This document shows, one piece after another, positions 26,651 to 34,819 of a stretch of 48,519 nt of DNA (its first letter is position 1; every line of letters starts with the position of its first letter). Source of the stretch: Acidimicrobiaceae bacterium. GTDB lineage: Bacteria > Actinomycetota > Acidimicrobiia > Acidimicrobiales > RAAP-2. The translations under genes and the position numbers were made by a program. The notes under the pieces were generated by a model. The model worked only from the letters and a program-made list of their open reading frames with translations. It made no database searches and was not told the DNA's origin. The DNA is taken from positions 1-48,519 of the forward strand of contig DAHUZT010000036.1 of the NCBI GenBank assembly GCA_027315005.1. The letters are read 5' to 3'.

Positions 26651-27028
26651 TCAATAAGCCGGTCGAAGGCCGGTAAGCATCGGGAAATGACGAACGTTCA
26701 TCGTCATCAGGTCCGCGTCGAGCAGTAACGCAGTGGCGGCGATCAGGAAGTCAGCGTCGTCGATCCCGCCGTGGGCACGTCGGTGCCGCCGGGCAAGCTC
26801 ACCGGCGGCGCGGGAGATACTTTCGTCGACTGGGACCCAGGTGACGACCGAAAAGAACTGCTCCAGAGCATCGATCTCCTTGATTCGAACGCCAGCGAGG
26901 AGCTCGAAGCGTACAACTTCGCTCGAGATCACCGGTTCATCTCCGTCAACGAGTCTCCGGAGGAGATCGACCGCTGGCTGGGCGCCACGCAGATGATCGA
27001 TGGCAACGCTCGTGTCGAGCAACTTCAT
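26651..27028 (-). CDS. vapC: VapC PIN-domain toxin (ribonuclease)
   Basis: A 125-residue PIN-domain protein. [15 protein letters not shown] gives the first metal ligand Asp5. [14 protein letters not shown] supplies the conserved Glu near 42, and [16 protein letters not shown] near 87-102 the late Asp cluster. [12 protein letters not shown] is the usual final strand and helix. VapC toxins cleave tRNA or rRNA when freed from VapB. All catalytic acids are present, so it is probably active. It overlaps vapB by 4 bases (ATGA) and is translated after it. Confidence 0.93.
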   Translation of the reverse strand: MKLLDTSVAIDHLRGAQPAVDLLRRLVDGDEPVISSEVVRFELLAGVRIKEIDALEQFFSVVTWVPVDESISRAAGELARRHRRAHGGIDDADFLIAATALLLDADLMTMNVRHFPMLTGLRPAY

Positions 27029-27285
27029 CCGAGACCCTGGCGGTTCAGCCGTTCGTTCAGGTTCCCACGTAGCGCGTCCACGTAGTCCGTGCCCGTCATT
27101 CGCCGGCCGCGGAAGGTCCCGGCACTCGCCTCGAGGGCTCGGAGCCGCTCGGCCTTGGTCTTATCGCCGAAGGTGTTTCGTACGGCACGTCGGACCAGCT
27201 CTGAGCGCGATGCCCCGGTCGTCCGGGCCACGCTGTCAAGGAGCTCCAGTTCGTCATCGCCAAGATAGATCTGAGTTCGTCCCAT
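27025..27285 (-). CDS. vapB: VapB ribbon-helix-helix antitoxin
   Basis: An 86-residue antitoxin. The N-terminal [20 protein letters not shown] and [20 protein letters not shown] form a ribbon-helix-helix DNA-binding domain. The C-terminal part, including [17 protein letters not shown], would wrap VapC. The start at 27285 is preferred because TATAGT lies six bases ahead of this ATG. A longer frame from 27303 would overlap that promoter. The pair is expected to repress itself at the palindrome just upstream. Confidence 0.92.
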   Translation of the reverse strand: MGRTQIYLGDDELELLDSVARTTGASRSELVRRAVRNTFGDKTKAERLRALEASAGTFRGRRMTGTDYVDALRGNLNERLNRQGLG

Positions 27286-27291
27286 AGCACC

Positions 27292-27310
27292 ACTATACAC
27301 CATATGGTGT
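27292..27310 (-). promoter_or_regulatory. vapBC promoter and palindromic operator
   Basis: On the minus strand, TATAGT (27292-27297) is a good -10 element with only GGTGCT between it and the vapB ATG, so the transcript is probably leaderless. A perfect 14-base palindrome ACACCATATGGTGT (27297-27310) lies in the spacer upstream of the -10, sharing its last base. This is where a VapB or VapBC repressor would block RNA polymerase. Confidence 0.7.
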
Positions 27311-27802
27311 CGCTTCCTGCGAGGTCCCCGCCAAAGATTGAAGACCGGTCGTGGATGGGCCTCCGCTTCGGATCCACGGTCGGGATTGTCGTTGCCCGTC
27401 CCGGTACGTGAGGTTCAAAGAGCATGTCAACGTCGTTCTTCCAGGCGGGCAGAGGCGCCAGTCCGGAGGTCACGGCGATGGTGATCCGGGACGGCAGGGC
27501 ATGCTTCGTGCCGAAGTCGGTGACCTGTCCGATCATCGTCCGGACAGCGAGGTCGACGTTCCGACATCGACGTCTACGCAAGAGAGCCCGAAGCCGGCGG
27601 AAGGGAACGGCGATATTCGGCCGTCGGCTGTGTCCCGTGAACGAGTCCCCCCAATCAGCCTCGATCGCAGCAAAGCAGGAGCACTTCTTGCTGTGGCTGG
27701 CCTCGGAACTGCAGGTGAGCATGCGCTCTCATCGCTGCCCGCATCGAGCGGACCGCGGGTTTCAGACGTATTCGGCGGAAGAACCGGTCGCGCTTCGGTT
27801 CA
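27311..27802. other. 492-base interval with no clear gene
   Basis: A minus-strand frame across 27340-27700 has a stretch with ordinary composition (RITIAVTSGLAPLPAWKN and nearby), but I cannot link it to any family and it has no start signal. It may be a decayed gene within the island-like region. Confidence 0.3.
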
Positions 27803-28567
27803 GTGGCTACCGTTGCAGCAATGGATGAGCCGGTTGGCCCGAAGGAGGCAGCAGGTGCATCAACGTCCGCTGGAGGCGGAGCCCCGGGCCCCGGAAGCAC
27901 GGGGGACGACGGGGTCGCGTGGGGTATCGCATCTCGAAGTGAGCATCGATGGCCCGCGTCGCTTGCGGTGGCGGTGGCCATCACCCTCCAGATCGTTCTA
28001 CCAGACAAAGTCGTCCAGGGCCTGGGTCCACGCTGGCTCATTCCCGCCTTGGCTGGAGCGCTCCTCGCTGCCCTGATCATTGCCAACCCGGGGAGGATCA
28101 ACCTGGAGTCTTTGGTGCTCCGCAGATTGTCGATCTCGCTCATTGCAATGATCACCGTGGTCAACGTGGTGGCCCTGGGGGAGTTGATCAGGGCACTCTT
28201 GGACAACACGAATGCCGGTGGACGATCATTGGTGTTCGCATCCGCGCCGATCTGGATCACCAACGTGATTGTCTTCGGCCTCTGGTACTGGGAACTCGAC
28301 CGGGGCGGGGTTGCGGCCCGCCTCCGCTCCGATCACCGGCGACCCGACTTTTTGTTCCCTCAGATGTCCACACCTGGGTCGGCGCCTGGTTGGACGCCCG
28401 ACTTCCTCGACTATCTGTACACCTCATTCACCAACGCCACAGCTTTCAGTCCGACCGACACCATGCCGATGACCGCCTGGTCAAAGCTGCTGATGATGGT
28501 GCAGTCGCTGGCATCGCTGTTGACCGTAGCCATCGTCATCTCGCGAGCGGTCAACATCTTGAAATGA
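27803..28567 (+). CDS. Integral membrane protein of unknown function
   Basis: Up to 254 residues from GTG 27803, or 248 from ATG 27821; neither has a strong ribosome binding site. After a polar, Gly/Ala-rich N-terminus there are membrane helices near 52-68 (SLAVAVAITLQIVLP), 77-92, 110-130 and 147-165, then a re-entrant-like segment YLYTSFTNATAFSPTDTMPM and a last helix LMMVQSLASLLTVAIVISRA. The end of the protein, with a short loop before a final helix, recalls the pore region of two-helix ion channels. A selectivity-filter motif such as GYG is absent, so transport is only a guess. Confidence 0.72.
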   Translation: MATVAAMDEPVGPKEAAGASTSAGGGAPGPGSTGDDGVAWGIASRSEHRWPASLAVAVAITLQIVLPDKVVQGLGPRWLIPALAGALLAALIIANPGRINLESLVLRRLSISLIAMITVVNVVALGELIRALLDNTNAGGRSLVFASAPIWITNVIVFGLWYWELDRGGVAARLRSDHRRPDFLFPQMSTPGSAPGWTPDFLDYLYTSFTNATAFSPTDTMPMTAWSKLLMMVQSLASLLTVAIVISRAVNILK

Positions 28568-28617
28568 GCTTCCAAGCAAATCCCGGCAGATGGCGTACTG
28601 CTTGTAGCCCCGCGTGA

Positions 28618-29255
28618 ATGCGAATGTTGGCAGCTGGCTCACCGGGCAGTGCTGGGCATCTCAGGCTCCTGCTCCCATTCCTGGCTGCCGGCGAGCGCCG
28701 AGGAGACGAGAGGATCATCGTGGGCCCGATGGCGCTCAAGCAGGTGGCAGACGTCACCGACCATCCGTTCCTGACGGTGAGAGCGAACCGAGGAGGGGTG
28801 GCCCCGATTCGGGAACGCCTCCCCGTGGTAGCGCCCCGAGAGGAATCTGTGCTCGCCAATCGAAAACTGTTCGGCACCTGGATGACGTGCCAGTAAGCGT
28901 CTGCGTCGAAGAGTGGTTGGACCGAGACGAGATTCTCGATCATGCCGACCTTGTTGTGTGCCATGCCCGGTCGAGGACAGCCTTCGGCGCGCTCGCAGCC
29001 GGGGTGCCACCAGTGATGTTTCCCCTGTTCGCCCACAAGTTCGAGAATGCCCGGCGCATCACCGACGCCGCGGCGGGGATCACGATCGAGATCGTCGAGG
29101 ACACAATCGACAGATCTTGCCCACCCTGCGACACCGGAGGTGAGCGCGAGATCGTGGAGGTTGCACGCACCGTGCCCGGTGAAGGTTTCTACCGACAACG
29201 TGCCCGCTGCGCAACTGAAACCGATTACCGAGTTCCGGCCCTGGACATTGCCTGA
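28618..29255 (+). pseudogene. Broken UGT/MGT-type glycosyltransferase
   Basis: Two pieces of one family lie in different frames. The N-terminal piece (28618-28896) reads LAAGSPGSAGHLRLLLPFLA and later VAPIRERLPVVAPREESVLA NRKLFG. The C-terminal piece (from about 28880 to 29255) reads VSVCVEEWLDRDEILDHADL, then VVCHARSRTAFGALAAGVPP and VMFPLFAHKFENARRITDAA. These are the two ends of a macrolide-glycosyltransferase-like enzyme of about 390 residues; the middle, about 150-200 residues, is missing and the join is out of frame. The sugar-nucleotide motif that should read HGGSGT is HARSRT, a further sign of decay. Confidence 0.78.
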
Positions 29256-29261
29256 TCGACA

Positions 29262-29771
29262 TCACCGTTTCTGAGCATGGTCCGCTATGAACCCGAGGAT
29301 TTGAGTGTGCTTTTCGGTATCGAGGAGCATGAGGTCCACGACAAGTGTCCACATGGTGGTGTCCGCATACGCGCGAAGGCGCTTGCGGAGACGCTTCAAC
29401 GCGATACGGTCACGCTTTTCGGATTGAAGGAGTACTCGTGTCTCGCGTAGGAGGACCTGCCCCTCATCCTGGTCTACCGCAGAGGCCATCGTCGGCATTG
29501 CCGGGTCGGGACTCCATTCGCTCGAGCCCCAGGCAATGGCGTTGGCCAGCTCGGTGAGCAGGCGATGATGTCGACGCTCATCATCGACGATGAGTTGGAC
29601 CAGGTACCGCACATACGTGGTCGGAGCGTCGTCGATGAAGCGCTGGTACCGTTCGAGGAGCGCGCCTTCCTCTGAACCATGTCGGGCGAGCAATTCGACC
29701 AGCTCATGGGATTCGACGCTTCCACCGGTTTGCCGCAAGCCCCGTTTGGCTGTTTCGAATGTCGTGTCCAT
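29262..29771 (-). CDS. Ferritin-fold-like helical protein, unknown function
   Basis: A 169-residue helical protein. HGSEEGALLERYQRFIDDAP near 31-50, IVDDERRHHRLLTELANAI near 60-78 and LMLLDTEKHTQILGFIADH near 147-165 give Glu and Glu-x-x-His-His residues at helix spacing, as in ferritin-like or rubrerythrin-like proteins. The last metal motif is Glu-x-His rather than Glu-x-x-His, so iron binding is uncertain. A site similar to the DosR box lies 38 bases upstream (29809-29822), suggesting control together with the redox genes at 32-41 kb. Confidence 0.65.
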   Translation of the reverse strand: MDTTFETAKRGLRQTGGSVESHELVELLARHGSEEGALLERYQRFIDDAPTTYVRYLVQLIVDDERRHHRLLTELANAIAWGSSEWSPDPAMPTMASAVDQDEGQVLLRETRVLLQSEKRDRIALKRLRKRLRAYADTTMWTLVVDLMLLDTEKHTQILGFIADHAQKR

Positions 29772-29808
29772 ATCCTCTTATCTTCGGACGTCGGGGGTGA
29801 TCGGACCA

Positions 29809-29822
29809 GGGCCGAAGGTCAC
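29809..29822 (-). promoter_or_regulatory. DosR-box-like site upstream of the ferritin-fold gene
   Basis: The minus strand reads GTGACCTTCGGCCC. It agrees in 12 of 14 positions with the site at 36842 and in 12 of 14 with that at 32488. It lies 38 bases ahead of the start at 29771. It is the weakest of the four sites because its second base departs from GGGAC. Confidence 0.4.
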
Positions 29823-29904
29823 AGCTTTGCGAGGTAGGTGACCGCGCTCCGCTTGGACGGTAGAGATTGCTGGTGATGGAGCGCCGTAATCGCGGAGACA
29901 CCCG

Positions 29905-29949
29905 AAAATGAGCAATGGCAAAATGAGCACTGTCAAAATGTGCCATGGC
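29905..29949. repeat. 15-base tandem repeat, three copies
   Basis: AAAATGAGCAATGGC, AAAATGAGCACTGTC and AAAATGTGCCATGGC follow one another without gaps. They are AT-rich within GC-rich DNA. They lie in the 397-base interval 29772-30168 between two minus-strand genes. Apart from the box at 29809 this is the only structure seen in that interval. Confidence 0.8.
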
Positions 29950-30168
29950 AGAGAGGAGCGCCGCCGTGCTCCGTTCATGCCGGCTGCCATCATGCTCGGA
30001 ATGATCGTGTTGTCGGCAAGAATCGGTGTGCATCTCGGTCGTTGGTGTTCCCACCTGCGTCGATAGCCGTGTAGTGCTCATCGCTCCAGTCGGTGAGGCT
30101 CAAGACCCATGCAGGTTCACGCCGCTACCCGACATGTCCGTGCTGGGGTCAGCACGGCCGACTCGGAG

Positions 30169-31392
30169 TTAGAGCCGGAAGCCGGGGTGGTGTCCGAGGA
30201 TCTCGTGGCGAGCAATCGTGACCTTGTGGACCTCGTCGGGCCCATCGGCGATCCGGAGCGTCCGCATCGAAGCATACATGTGCGCGAGTGGGAATAACTG
30301 TGTAACGCCTGCTGCACCGTGTACTTGAATCGCCCGATCGATGACTTGGAGTGCCATCTTGGGGATGGCAACCTTGATTCCCGCGATTTCCGTGGCCGCG
30401 CCCTTGGCACCGACGCTGTCGACAAGATGGGCGGTGTGGAGTACGTACTGGCGCGCCATGTCGATACCGATGCGAGACTCAGCGATCCAGTCGTGGATCA
30501 TACCCTTATGGGCGAGGCTGGTGCCGAAGGTCTTGCGTTCGAGCGCGCGGACGACCATGAGTTCGAGTGCCCGCTCGGCCACCCCGATCGACCGCATGCA
30601 ATGGTGGATACGACCGGGTCCTAGCCGAGCTTGGGCTATCGCGAATCCATCACCCTCCGCACCGAGAAGGTGGTCGATCGGCACACGCACGTCGCTGTAG
30701 ATGACCTCGGGATGACCGCCCGGTTCGTCGTAGCCGAAGATGGATGGGTCGACGCCCAAGGACACGCCGGTGGCATCCTTGGGCACGACGATCATCGAGT
30801 GTTGGCGGTGGCGAGGAGCACTGGGATCGCTCCGGCCCATGACCAAGAGAACCTTGCATCGCTCCGAGAGCGCTCCGGAGCTGAACCACTTCCGGCCTCT
30901 CAGGACGTAACAGTCCCCCTCACGGTCGATCGTAAGGCCGATGTTTGTAGCGTCGGAGCTCGCCACATCCGGTTCTGTCATCGAGAATGCGCTTCGGACT
31001 TCACCTTGCAGCATCGGGGTCAGCCACCGACGCTTGATTGTCTCGGAACCGTATCGGTGAAGAATTTCCATGTTGCCCGTGTCGGGAGCTGCACAGTTCA
31101 ACACCTCTGCCGCGAACGACACGGCACCGAGCATCTCCGAGACTGGCGCATAGTCCACGTTGGAGAGCCGAGTTCCGGGTTGGTCAGGCCTGAGGTCGGG
31201 TAAGAACAGATTCCATAGGTTCCGCTGCAATGCGAGTGATTTCAGTTTGTCGAGCACCGGAGGTGAGCCTTGCGGTCCGGCATCCTGAAGCTGTCGGTAG
31301 TACAGCGGCTCGTTGGGGTAGACGTACTCACGCATGAACTGGTGGACCGCGCCCTGCACGGCCAGACCTTGCTCACTGAATTCGTATGGCAT
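30169..31392 (-). CDS. Acyl-CoA dehydrogenase (ACAD10/11-like)
   Basis: A 407-residue FAD flavoprotein that introduces a double bond in acyl-CoA. FSMTEPDVASSDATNIGLTI near 145 is the FAD-binding strand, and KWFSSGALSERCKVLLVMG follows. GPGRIHHCMRSIGVAERALE near 255 is typical of the ACAD10/11-like group, RKTFGTSLAHKG near 284 gives the flavin contacts, and IQVHGAAGVTQLFPLAHMYA near 354 the dimer FAD site. ATG 31392 begins the conserved MPYEFSEQGLAVQ. The longer upstream frame has no likeness. It sits beside a hypothetical frame and an SRPBCC gene on the same strand. Confidence 0.93.
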   Translation of the reverse strand: MPYEFSEQGLAVQGAVHQFMREYVYPNEPLYYRQLQDAGPQGSPPVLDKLKSLALQRNLWNLFLPDLRPDQPGTRLSNVDYAPVSEMLGAVSFAAEVLNCAAPDTGNMEILHRYGSETIKRRWLTPMLQGEVRSAFSMTEPDVASSDATNIGLTIDREGDCYVLRGRKWFSSGALSERCKVLLVMGRSDPSAPRHRQHSMIVVPKDATGVSLGVDPSIFGYDEPGGHPEVIYSDVRVPIDHLLGAEGDGFAIAQARLGPGRIHHCMRSIGVAERALELMVVRALERKTFGTSLAHKGMIHDWIAESRIGIDMARQYVLHTAHLVDSVGAKGAATEIAGIKVAIPKMALQVIDRAIQVHGAAGVTQLFPLAHMYASMRTLRIADGPDEVHKVTIARHEILGHHPGFRL

Positions 31393-31825
31393 AGTCCCCT
31401 GGGTTCTCTGCGTCCAATGAGTCCTCCGAGTGCAAGACCTGTGGCTGACCCTCAGTTCTGGAGACGCCGATGAGGGCTCCACCATCGCCGTGGTTCACGG
31501 TGTGAGTCTCACCTCCTCCGAACGAAATGTAGGAGGAGCGGGGACGAGCGTCCAGTTCACTTCGAAAACATGCGGATGGGTGTCCGCGTGGACTGTCGCG
31601 GGACGCTCGAAGGACCGCGGTGGCGAACTCGGTGCCCTCCGAGTTGCAAGCCCGGGCGATGCTTCCTTCACCATGGATTCGGACTTCACCATGGAATCGG
31701 AAATCCAGTCCGAGCCGGACCAGTAGGTGTACGCCTCTCGCATCCTCGAGGAGCGGATCTGAAAGGGGAAGGTCAACCGGGAGCCCATCGAGCACAAACG
31801 CGAAATCGGTTGACGTTCGCATCAT
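31373..31825 (-). CDS. Hypothetical protein (uncertain)
   Basis: A minus-strand frame of 150 residues from ATG 31825, overlapping the acyl-CoA dehydrogenase start by 20 bases. It begins MRTSTDFAFVLDGLPVDLPL. Codon third positions are moderately GC-rich. It includes the doubled motif FHGEV-RIHGEG caused by a tandem DNA repeat. No family is recognised. This is the only candidate gene in the 526-base interval 31393-31918. Confidence 0.3.
   Translation of the reverse strand: MMRTSTDFAFVLDGLPVDLPLSDPLLEDARGVHLLVRLGLDFRFHGEVRIHGEGSIARACNSEGTEFATAVLRASRDSPRGHPSACFRSELDARPRSSYISFGGGETHTVNHGDGGALIGVSRTEGQPQVLHSEDSLDAENPGDYAIRIQ
31666..31701. repeat. 18-base tandem repeat, two copies, one mismatch
   Basis: CTTCACCATGGATTCGGA (31666-31683) is followed directly by CTTCACCATGGAATCGGA (31684-31701). 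It keeps any frame and gives FHGEV/IHGEG on the minus strand. Confidence 0.85.
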
Positions 31826-31918
31826 GCTGCCAGTCTGGAGCGCCCCGTGGTGACGGGGTAGGGCCAAACGGCACTTGCTCTGGTTGGGCATGAACTGACA
31901 GTGGTCACTGCGCAGATG

Positions 31919-32416
31919 TCAGTCTTGTGGTTGAGGTGCGGTCGGTTCGGGTCGCCGCGCCGGCTGGCCTGCGCTGACGACTCGGTCCGCCATGTCCTGG
32001 AGGAACGCCCGTATCGTCAGCTCCGCCACCCGGTGCAGCAGAAGGTTGTCGAGCTTGCGCCCGAGCCCTCCGAACGGGGGGCGATAGCTGCCGAAGAACG
32101 TGAGTTGGGTGAGCGAGGTGCCGAGAGGCGCGATCTCGACGTTGGCATCGAGACGCGGGAAGAGCCCAGGCGTCCCGACCGCTTCCCACAGAAGAGGGAT
32201 TTCGACGATGCCGTCACGGGTGCGAGGCTCTCCGACCACAACGTGGATCGTCTTTGTGCAGCGTCCGTCGGATCCACCGGGCCCGACACGCAAGCGGAGA
32301 CCTTCTCCGCGAGCATAGGCTGCCGAGCTGGCGTCGAGCAGGGAGCTGTCCCGGAGCACTTCTCGCTTGACTTCGGCGAGGGGCACCTCCACGGTCACGA
32401 AGTCGTGGAGGATCAT
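31919..32416 (-). CDS. SRPBCC (START/polyketide-cyclase-like) protein
   Basis: A 165-residue protein from ATG 32416. The beta-rich pattern VEVPLAEVKREVLRDSSLLD, IHVVVGEPRTRDGIVEIPLL, WEAVGTPGLFPRLDANVEIA and LTQLTFFGSYRPPFGGLGRK, closing with a long helix LLLHRVAELTIRAFLQDMAD, fits the SRPBCC ligand-binding fold. Such proteins bind hydrophobic ligands. The gene is divergent from the histidine kinase gene, and a DosR-like site lies between them. Confidence 0.72.
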   Translation of the reverse strand: MILHDFVTVEVPLAEVKREVLRDSSLLDASSAAYARGEGLRLRVGPGGSDGRCTKTIHVVVGEPRTRDGIVEIPLLWEAVGTPGLFPRLDANVEIAPLGTSLTQLTFFGSYRPPFGGLGRKLDNLLLHRVAELTIRAFLQDMADRVVSAGQPARRPEPTAPQPQD

Positions 32417-32487
32417 CGCCGGCCATCTTGGACATCGTGCCGCTCGATCATAGGTCCCAGCATGCTTTGAAGCGCCTCCGAGCGGTA

Positions 32488-32501
32488 GGGCCGAACGTCC
32501 C
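32488..32501 (-). promoter_or_regulatory. DosR-box-like site in the divergent SRPBCC / kinase interval
   Basis: The minus strand reads GGGACGTTCGGCCC (plus strand GGGCCGAACGTCCC). It keeps the GGGAC and CCC ends of the DosR box. It lies 71 bases ahead of the SRPBCC start and 237 bases ahead of the kinase start, so it could serve either gene. Confidence 0.5.
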
Positions 32502-32738
32502 TCGCTTTGCATTCCGGCCGGGAGCGGGACGGCTCGTGGTGGCCAACCGGCCTTCTGCGATGAAGCCCCGAAACCGGGTTCTGGGTGTCCGATCGTCGTC
32601 GGGCAACTTGATCCAGGCCATCTGGTGGTGCCGTCTTGGTCGCTGGCCGCAGAAGCCATGGCTCAGCCGTGCTTCATCAGTCTCCCCGCGGAGGATCCGC
32701 CTGCTCGCGGAGGTGCAGCCCCCAGTAGGATGCCGGCG

Positions 32739-33881
32739 ATGTCCTTCCAAAGGGTCGACGATCCCGAACGCCTCAAAGCCCTGATCGACGCGATCCTGTT
32801 GTTGGAGGTGGAGATGGAGCTGCCGAAGCTTCTTCGCCACGTTGTGGAGACCGCGGTGGATCTGGCGGGTGCCACCTACGGCGCCCTCGGCGTGCTTGAC
32901 GACGAAGGTCAGGCCCTCGCCCAGTTCATCACCGTCGGACTCGAAGCCGAAGTCGAGCGATCCATCGGGGATCGGCCCACGGGGATCGGCGTGCTCGGAC
33001 TGCTCATCGTCGATCCCAAGCCGATCAGGCTGGCCAGACTCTCTGATAACCCGCAATCGTCTCCACTTCCGCCGGGCCATCCGGAGATGTTCTCCTTCCT
33101 AGGTGTGCCGATACGAGCCGGTGGATGCGTATTCGGTAACCTGTACCTGACCGACAAGCAGGGTTCCCAAGAGTTCAGCCAGGAGGACGAGGACCTGTTG
33201 GTCACACTCGGGGTCGCGGCGGGGATCGCCATCGATAATGCCCGACTCCATTCAAGGCTGCGTCACGTGGCTCTCTTAGAAGAGCGCGAACGAATGGCTC
33301 GCGACTTCCACGACACCGTGATCCAGCGCCTCTTCGCGGTCGGTCTCACGTTGCAGAGCGCGATGCTTCGTGTGACCGACGAGGTGGTCGCTGAGCGCCT
33401 CGAATCGTCGGTCGACATGCTCGATGACACCATTCGCCAGATCCGGGCGACGATCTTCTCATTGGGAAAGTCTGGAAGGACGGAGGACAGCCTGCTGGCT
33501 TCGGTGCGGGAAGTGGTCTCGGAGATGGTTGATTCTCTCGGTTTCGAGCCGAACATCCGCGCCGATGGTCCAGTCGATACCGCGGTAGGACCTGGTCAGG
33601 CGCGCGAAGTGATCGCGGTGCTGCGTGAGGGACTGGCGAATGTCGCCCGCCACGCCAAAGCACATTCGGTCGATATCGACGTGCAGGTCGGGGACGAGTT
33701 GGTGCTACGGCTCGTAGATGACGGCATCGGCCTAACTGAGGGCCTCTCACCAACGGTCGCGACCGGTCACGGTTTGGGACACATAGTCGCCCGTGCGGAA
33801 CGCCTCGGAGGCTCGTGTTCGGTGATGACGAGGGAGGGAGGAGGCACTGAACTGTGTTGGACGGTGCCTCTGCACCCGTGA
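32739..33881 (+). CDS. DevS/DosS-like GAF sensor histidine kinase
   Basis: A 380-residue sensor kinase. One GAF domain spans about 16-170, with ATYGALGVLDDEG, GVLGLLIVDPKPIRL, FSFLGVPIRAGG and FGNLYLTDK, close to the GAF-A pattern of mycobacterial DosS/DosT. His114 in PPGHPEM sits where I believe those sensors carry the heme ligand. The HisKA_3 helix RMARDFHDTVIQRLF gives the phospho-acceptor His191. The ATPase domain has LREGLANVARHAK, DDGIGL and GHGLGHI. Only one GAF domain is present, whereas DosS has two. ATG 32739 is chosen for AGTAGGA eight bases upstream. The response-regulator gene starts at its stop codon. Confidence 0.93.
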   Translation: MSFQRVDDPERLKALIDAILLLEVEMELPKLLRHVVETAVDLAGATYGALGVLDDEGQALAQFITVGLEAEVERSIGDRPTGIGVLGLLIVDPKPIRLARLSDNPQSSPLPPGHPEMFSFLGVPIRAGGCVFGNLYLTDKQGSQEFSQEDEDLLVTLGVAAGIAIDNARLHSRLRHVALLEERERMARDFHDTVIQRLFAVGLTLQSAMLRVTDEVVAERLESSVDMLDDTIRQIRATIFSLGKSGRTEDSLLASVREVVSEMVDSLGFEPNIRADGPVDTAVGPGQAREVIAVLREGLANVARHAKAHSVDIDVQVGDELVLRLVDDGIGLTEGLSPTVATGHGLGHIVARAERLGGSCSVMTREGGGTELCWTVPLHP

Positions 33882-34618
33882 TGGCCTCTGCACCTACAAC
33901 TGGTCCGGATGGCACGCGGGGTGCGGTGCGCGTCTTCTTGGTCGACGACCATGAGGTCGTGAGGCGTGGCCTACGCGAGCTGCTGGAAGGTGCGGGTGAC
34001 TTGTCGGTGGTGGGAGAGGCCGGAACGGCGGACGAGGCGCAGGCAAGGATACCGGGCACGCACCCTGATGTTGCCGTGCTCGATCTGCGACTGCCAGATG
34101 GCACCGGTGTCGACTTGTGCCGCGAGATTCGTTCACGTAACCCTGAGATCGCCTGCCTTGTACTGACTGCCTACGACGACGATGAAGCCCTTGCTTCGGC
34201 GGTCATGGCAGGCGCGTCCGGGTACGTGTTGAAGCAGTTGCGGGGACCGGAGCTGGTGCGCTCGATTCGGCGGGTCGCCGCGGGCGAATCCTTGCTCGAC
34301 TCGAAGCTGGTCGCCAAGCTGGTCGCCAAACTCGATGCCGCAGGCCTGCCGTCAGACACGACCGCTGGCGAGGACGAGCTCCTACGCCATCTGAGCAACC
34401 AGGAACGCCGAGTGTTGGACCTGGTCGCCGAAGGGTTCACCAACCGGGAGATCGCCGAGCGCCTGTACCTCGCGGAAAAGACCGTCAAGAACTACGTGTC
34501 GAGCATGCTGGCAAAGATGGGGATGGCGAGGCGCACCGAGGCTGCCGTCTATGCGGTCCGCCTGCGGAACGAGCAGCATAAGCACAGAGGACTACGGAAG
34601 GACAGGCGCAGGATGTGA
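33881..34618 (+). CDS. NarL/DosR-like response regulator
   Basis: A 245-residue regulator; its ATG overlaps the kinase TGA by one base. The receiver domain has VFLVDDHEVVRRGL near 18, the phospho-acceptor Asp68 in DVAVLDLRLPDG, and Lys118 in GYVLK. A LuxR-type helix-turn-helix follows at 170-232: LSNQERRVLDLVAEGFTNRE, then IAERLYLAEKTVKNYVSSML and AKMGMARRTEAAVYA. The TVKNYVS recognition helix is the same as I recall for mycobacterial DosR, so it should bind a similar GGGAC-type palindrome; four such sequences lie nearby. It forms a two-component pair with the preceding kinase. Confidence 0.94.
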   Translation: MASAPTTGPDGTRGAVRVFLVDDHEVVRRGLRELLEGAGDLSVVGEAGTADEAQARIPGTHPDVAVLDLRLPDGTGVDLCREIRSRNPEIACLVLTAYDDDEALASAVMAGASGYVLKQLRGPELVRSIRRVAAGESLLDSKLVAKLVAKLDAAGLPSDTTAGEDELLRHLSNQERRVLDLVAEGFTNREIAERLYLAEKTVKNYVSSMLAKMGMARRTEAAVYAVRLRNEQHKHRGLRKDRRRM

Positions 34619-34627
34619 GCGACAGGG

Positions 34628-34666
34628 TGATCATCGTCATCCCGCCCGGGGGGTGATCATTGATCA
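34628..34666. repeat. Three TGATCA palindromes within 39 bases
   Basis: TGATCA occurs at 34628-34633, 34654-34659 and 34661-34666, just after the regulator stop. The first two are preceded by GG and the outer two are followed by TCG. It may be a protein-binding cluster or part of a terminator, as CCCGCCCGGGGGG lies between the copies. Confidence 0.5.
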
Positions 34667-34693
34667 TCGGCACTGCACCACGATGGTGTTCTC

Positions 34694-34707
34694 GGGACTT
34701 TCGACTC
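34694..34707 (+). promoter_or_regulatory. DosR-box-like site upstream of the diiron gene
   Basis: GGGACTTTCGACTC, preceded by TTCTC, lies 112 bases before the GTG at 34820. It matches the GGGACT half of the mycobacterial DosR box exactly and the other half partly. Its place directly behind the two-component genes and ahead of the redox operon makes it a likely target of that regulator. Confidence 0.55.
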
Positions 34708-34819
34708 TATGGGGATCACAAGCATCACCTTAGGATTGCGATGAAGGTGGGACCTGCTACTGAGCGCAATTGTGGTGCACCAGCTGCGGATCGGTTCCAG
34801 GCTGATCGAGGAGGACGTC

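Noticed and set aside
27096-27722. Minus-strand frame of 208 codons across the vapB region
   Set aside because: Its 3' third overlaps vapB in another frame, and the remainder matches no family and lacks a start signal.
29778-29993. Minus-strand frame for a 71-residue protein with one hydrophobic helix
   Set aside because: The helix comes from the 15-base AT-rich repeat read in one frame, and the rest looks random.
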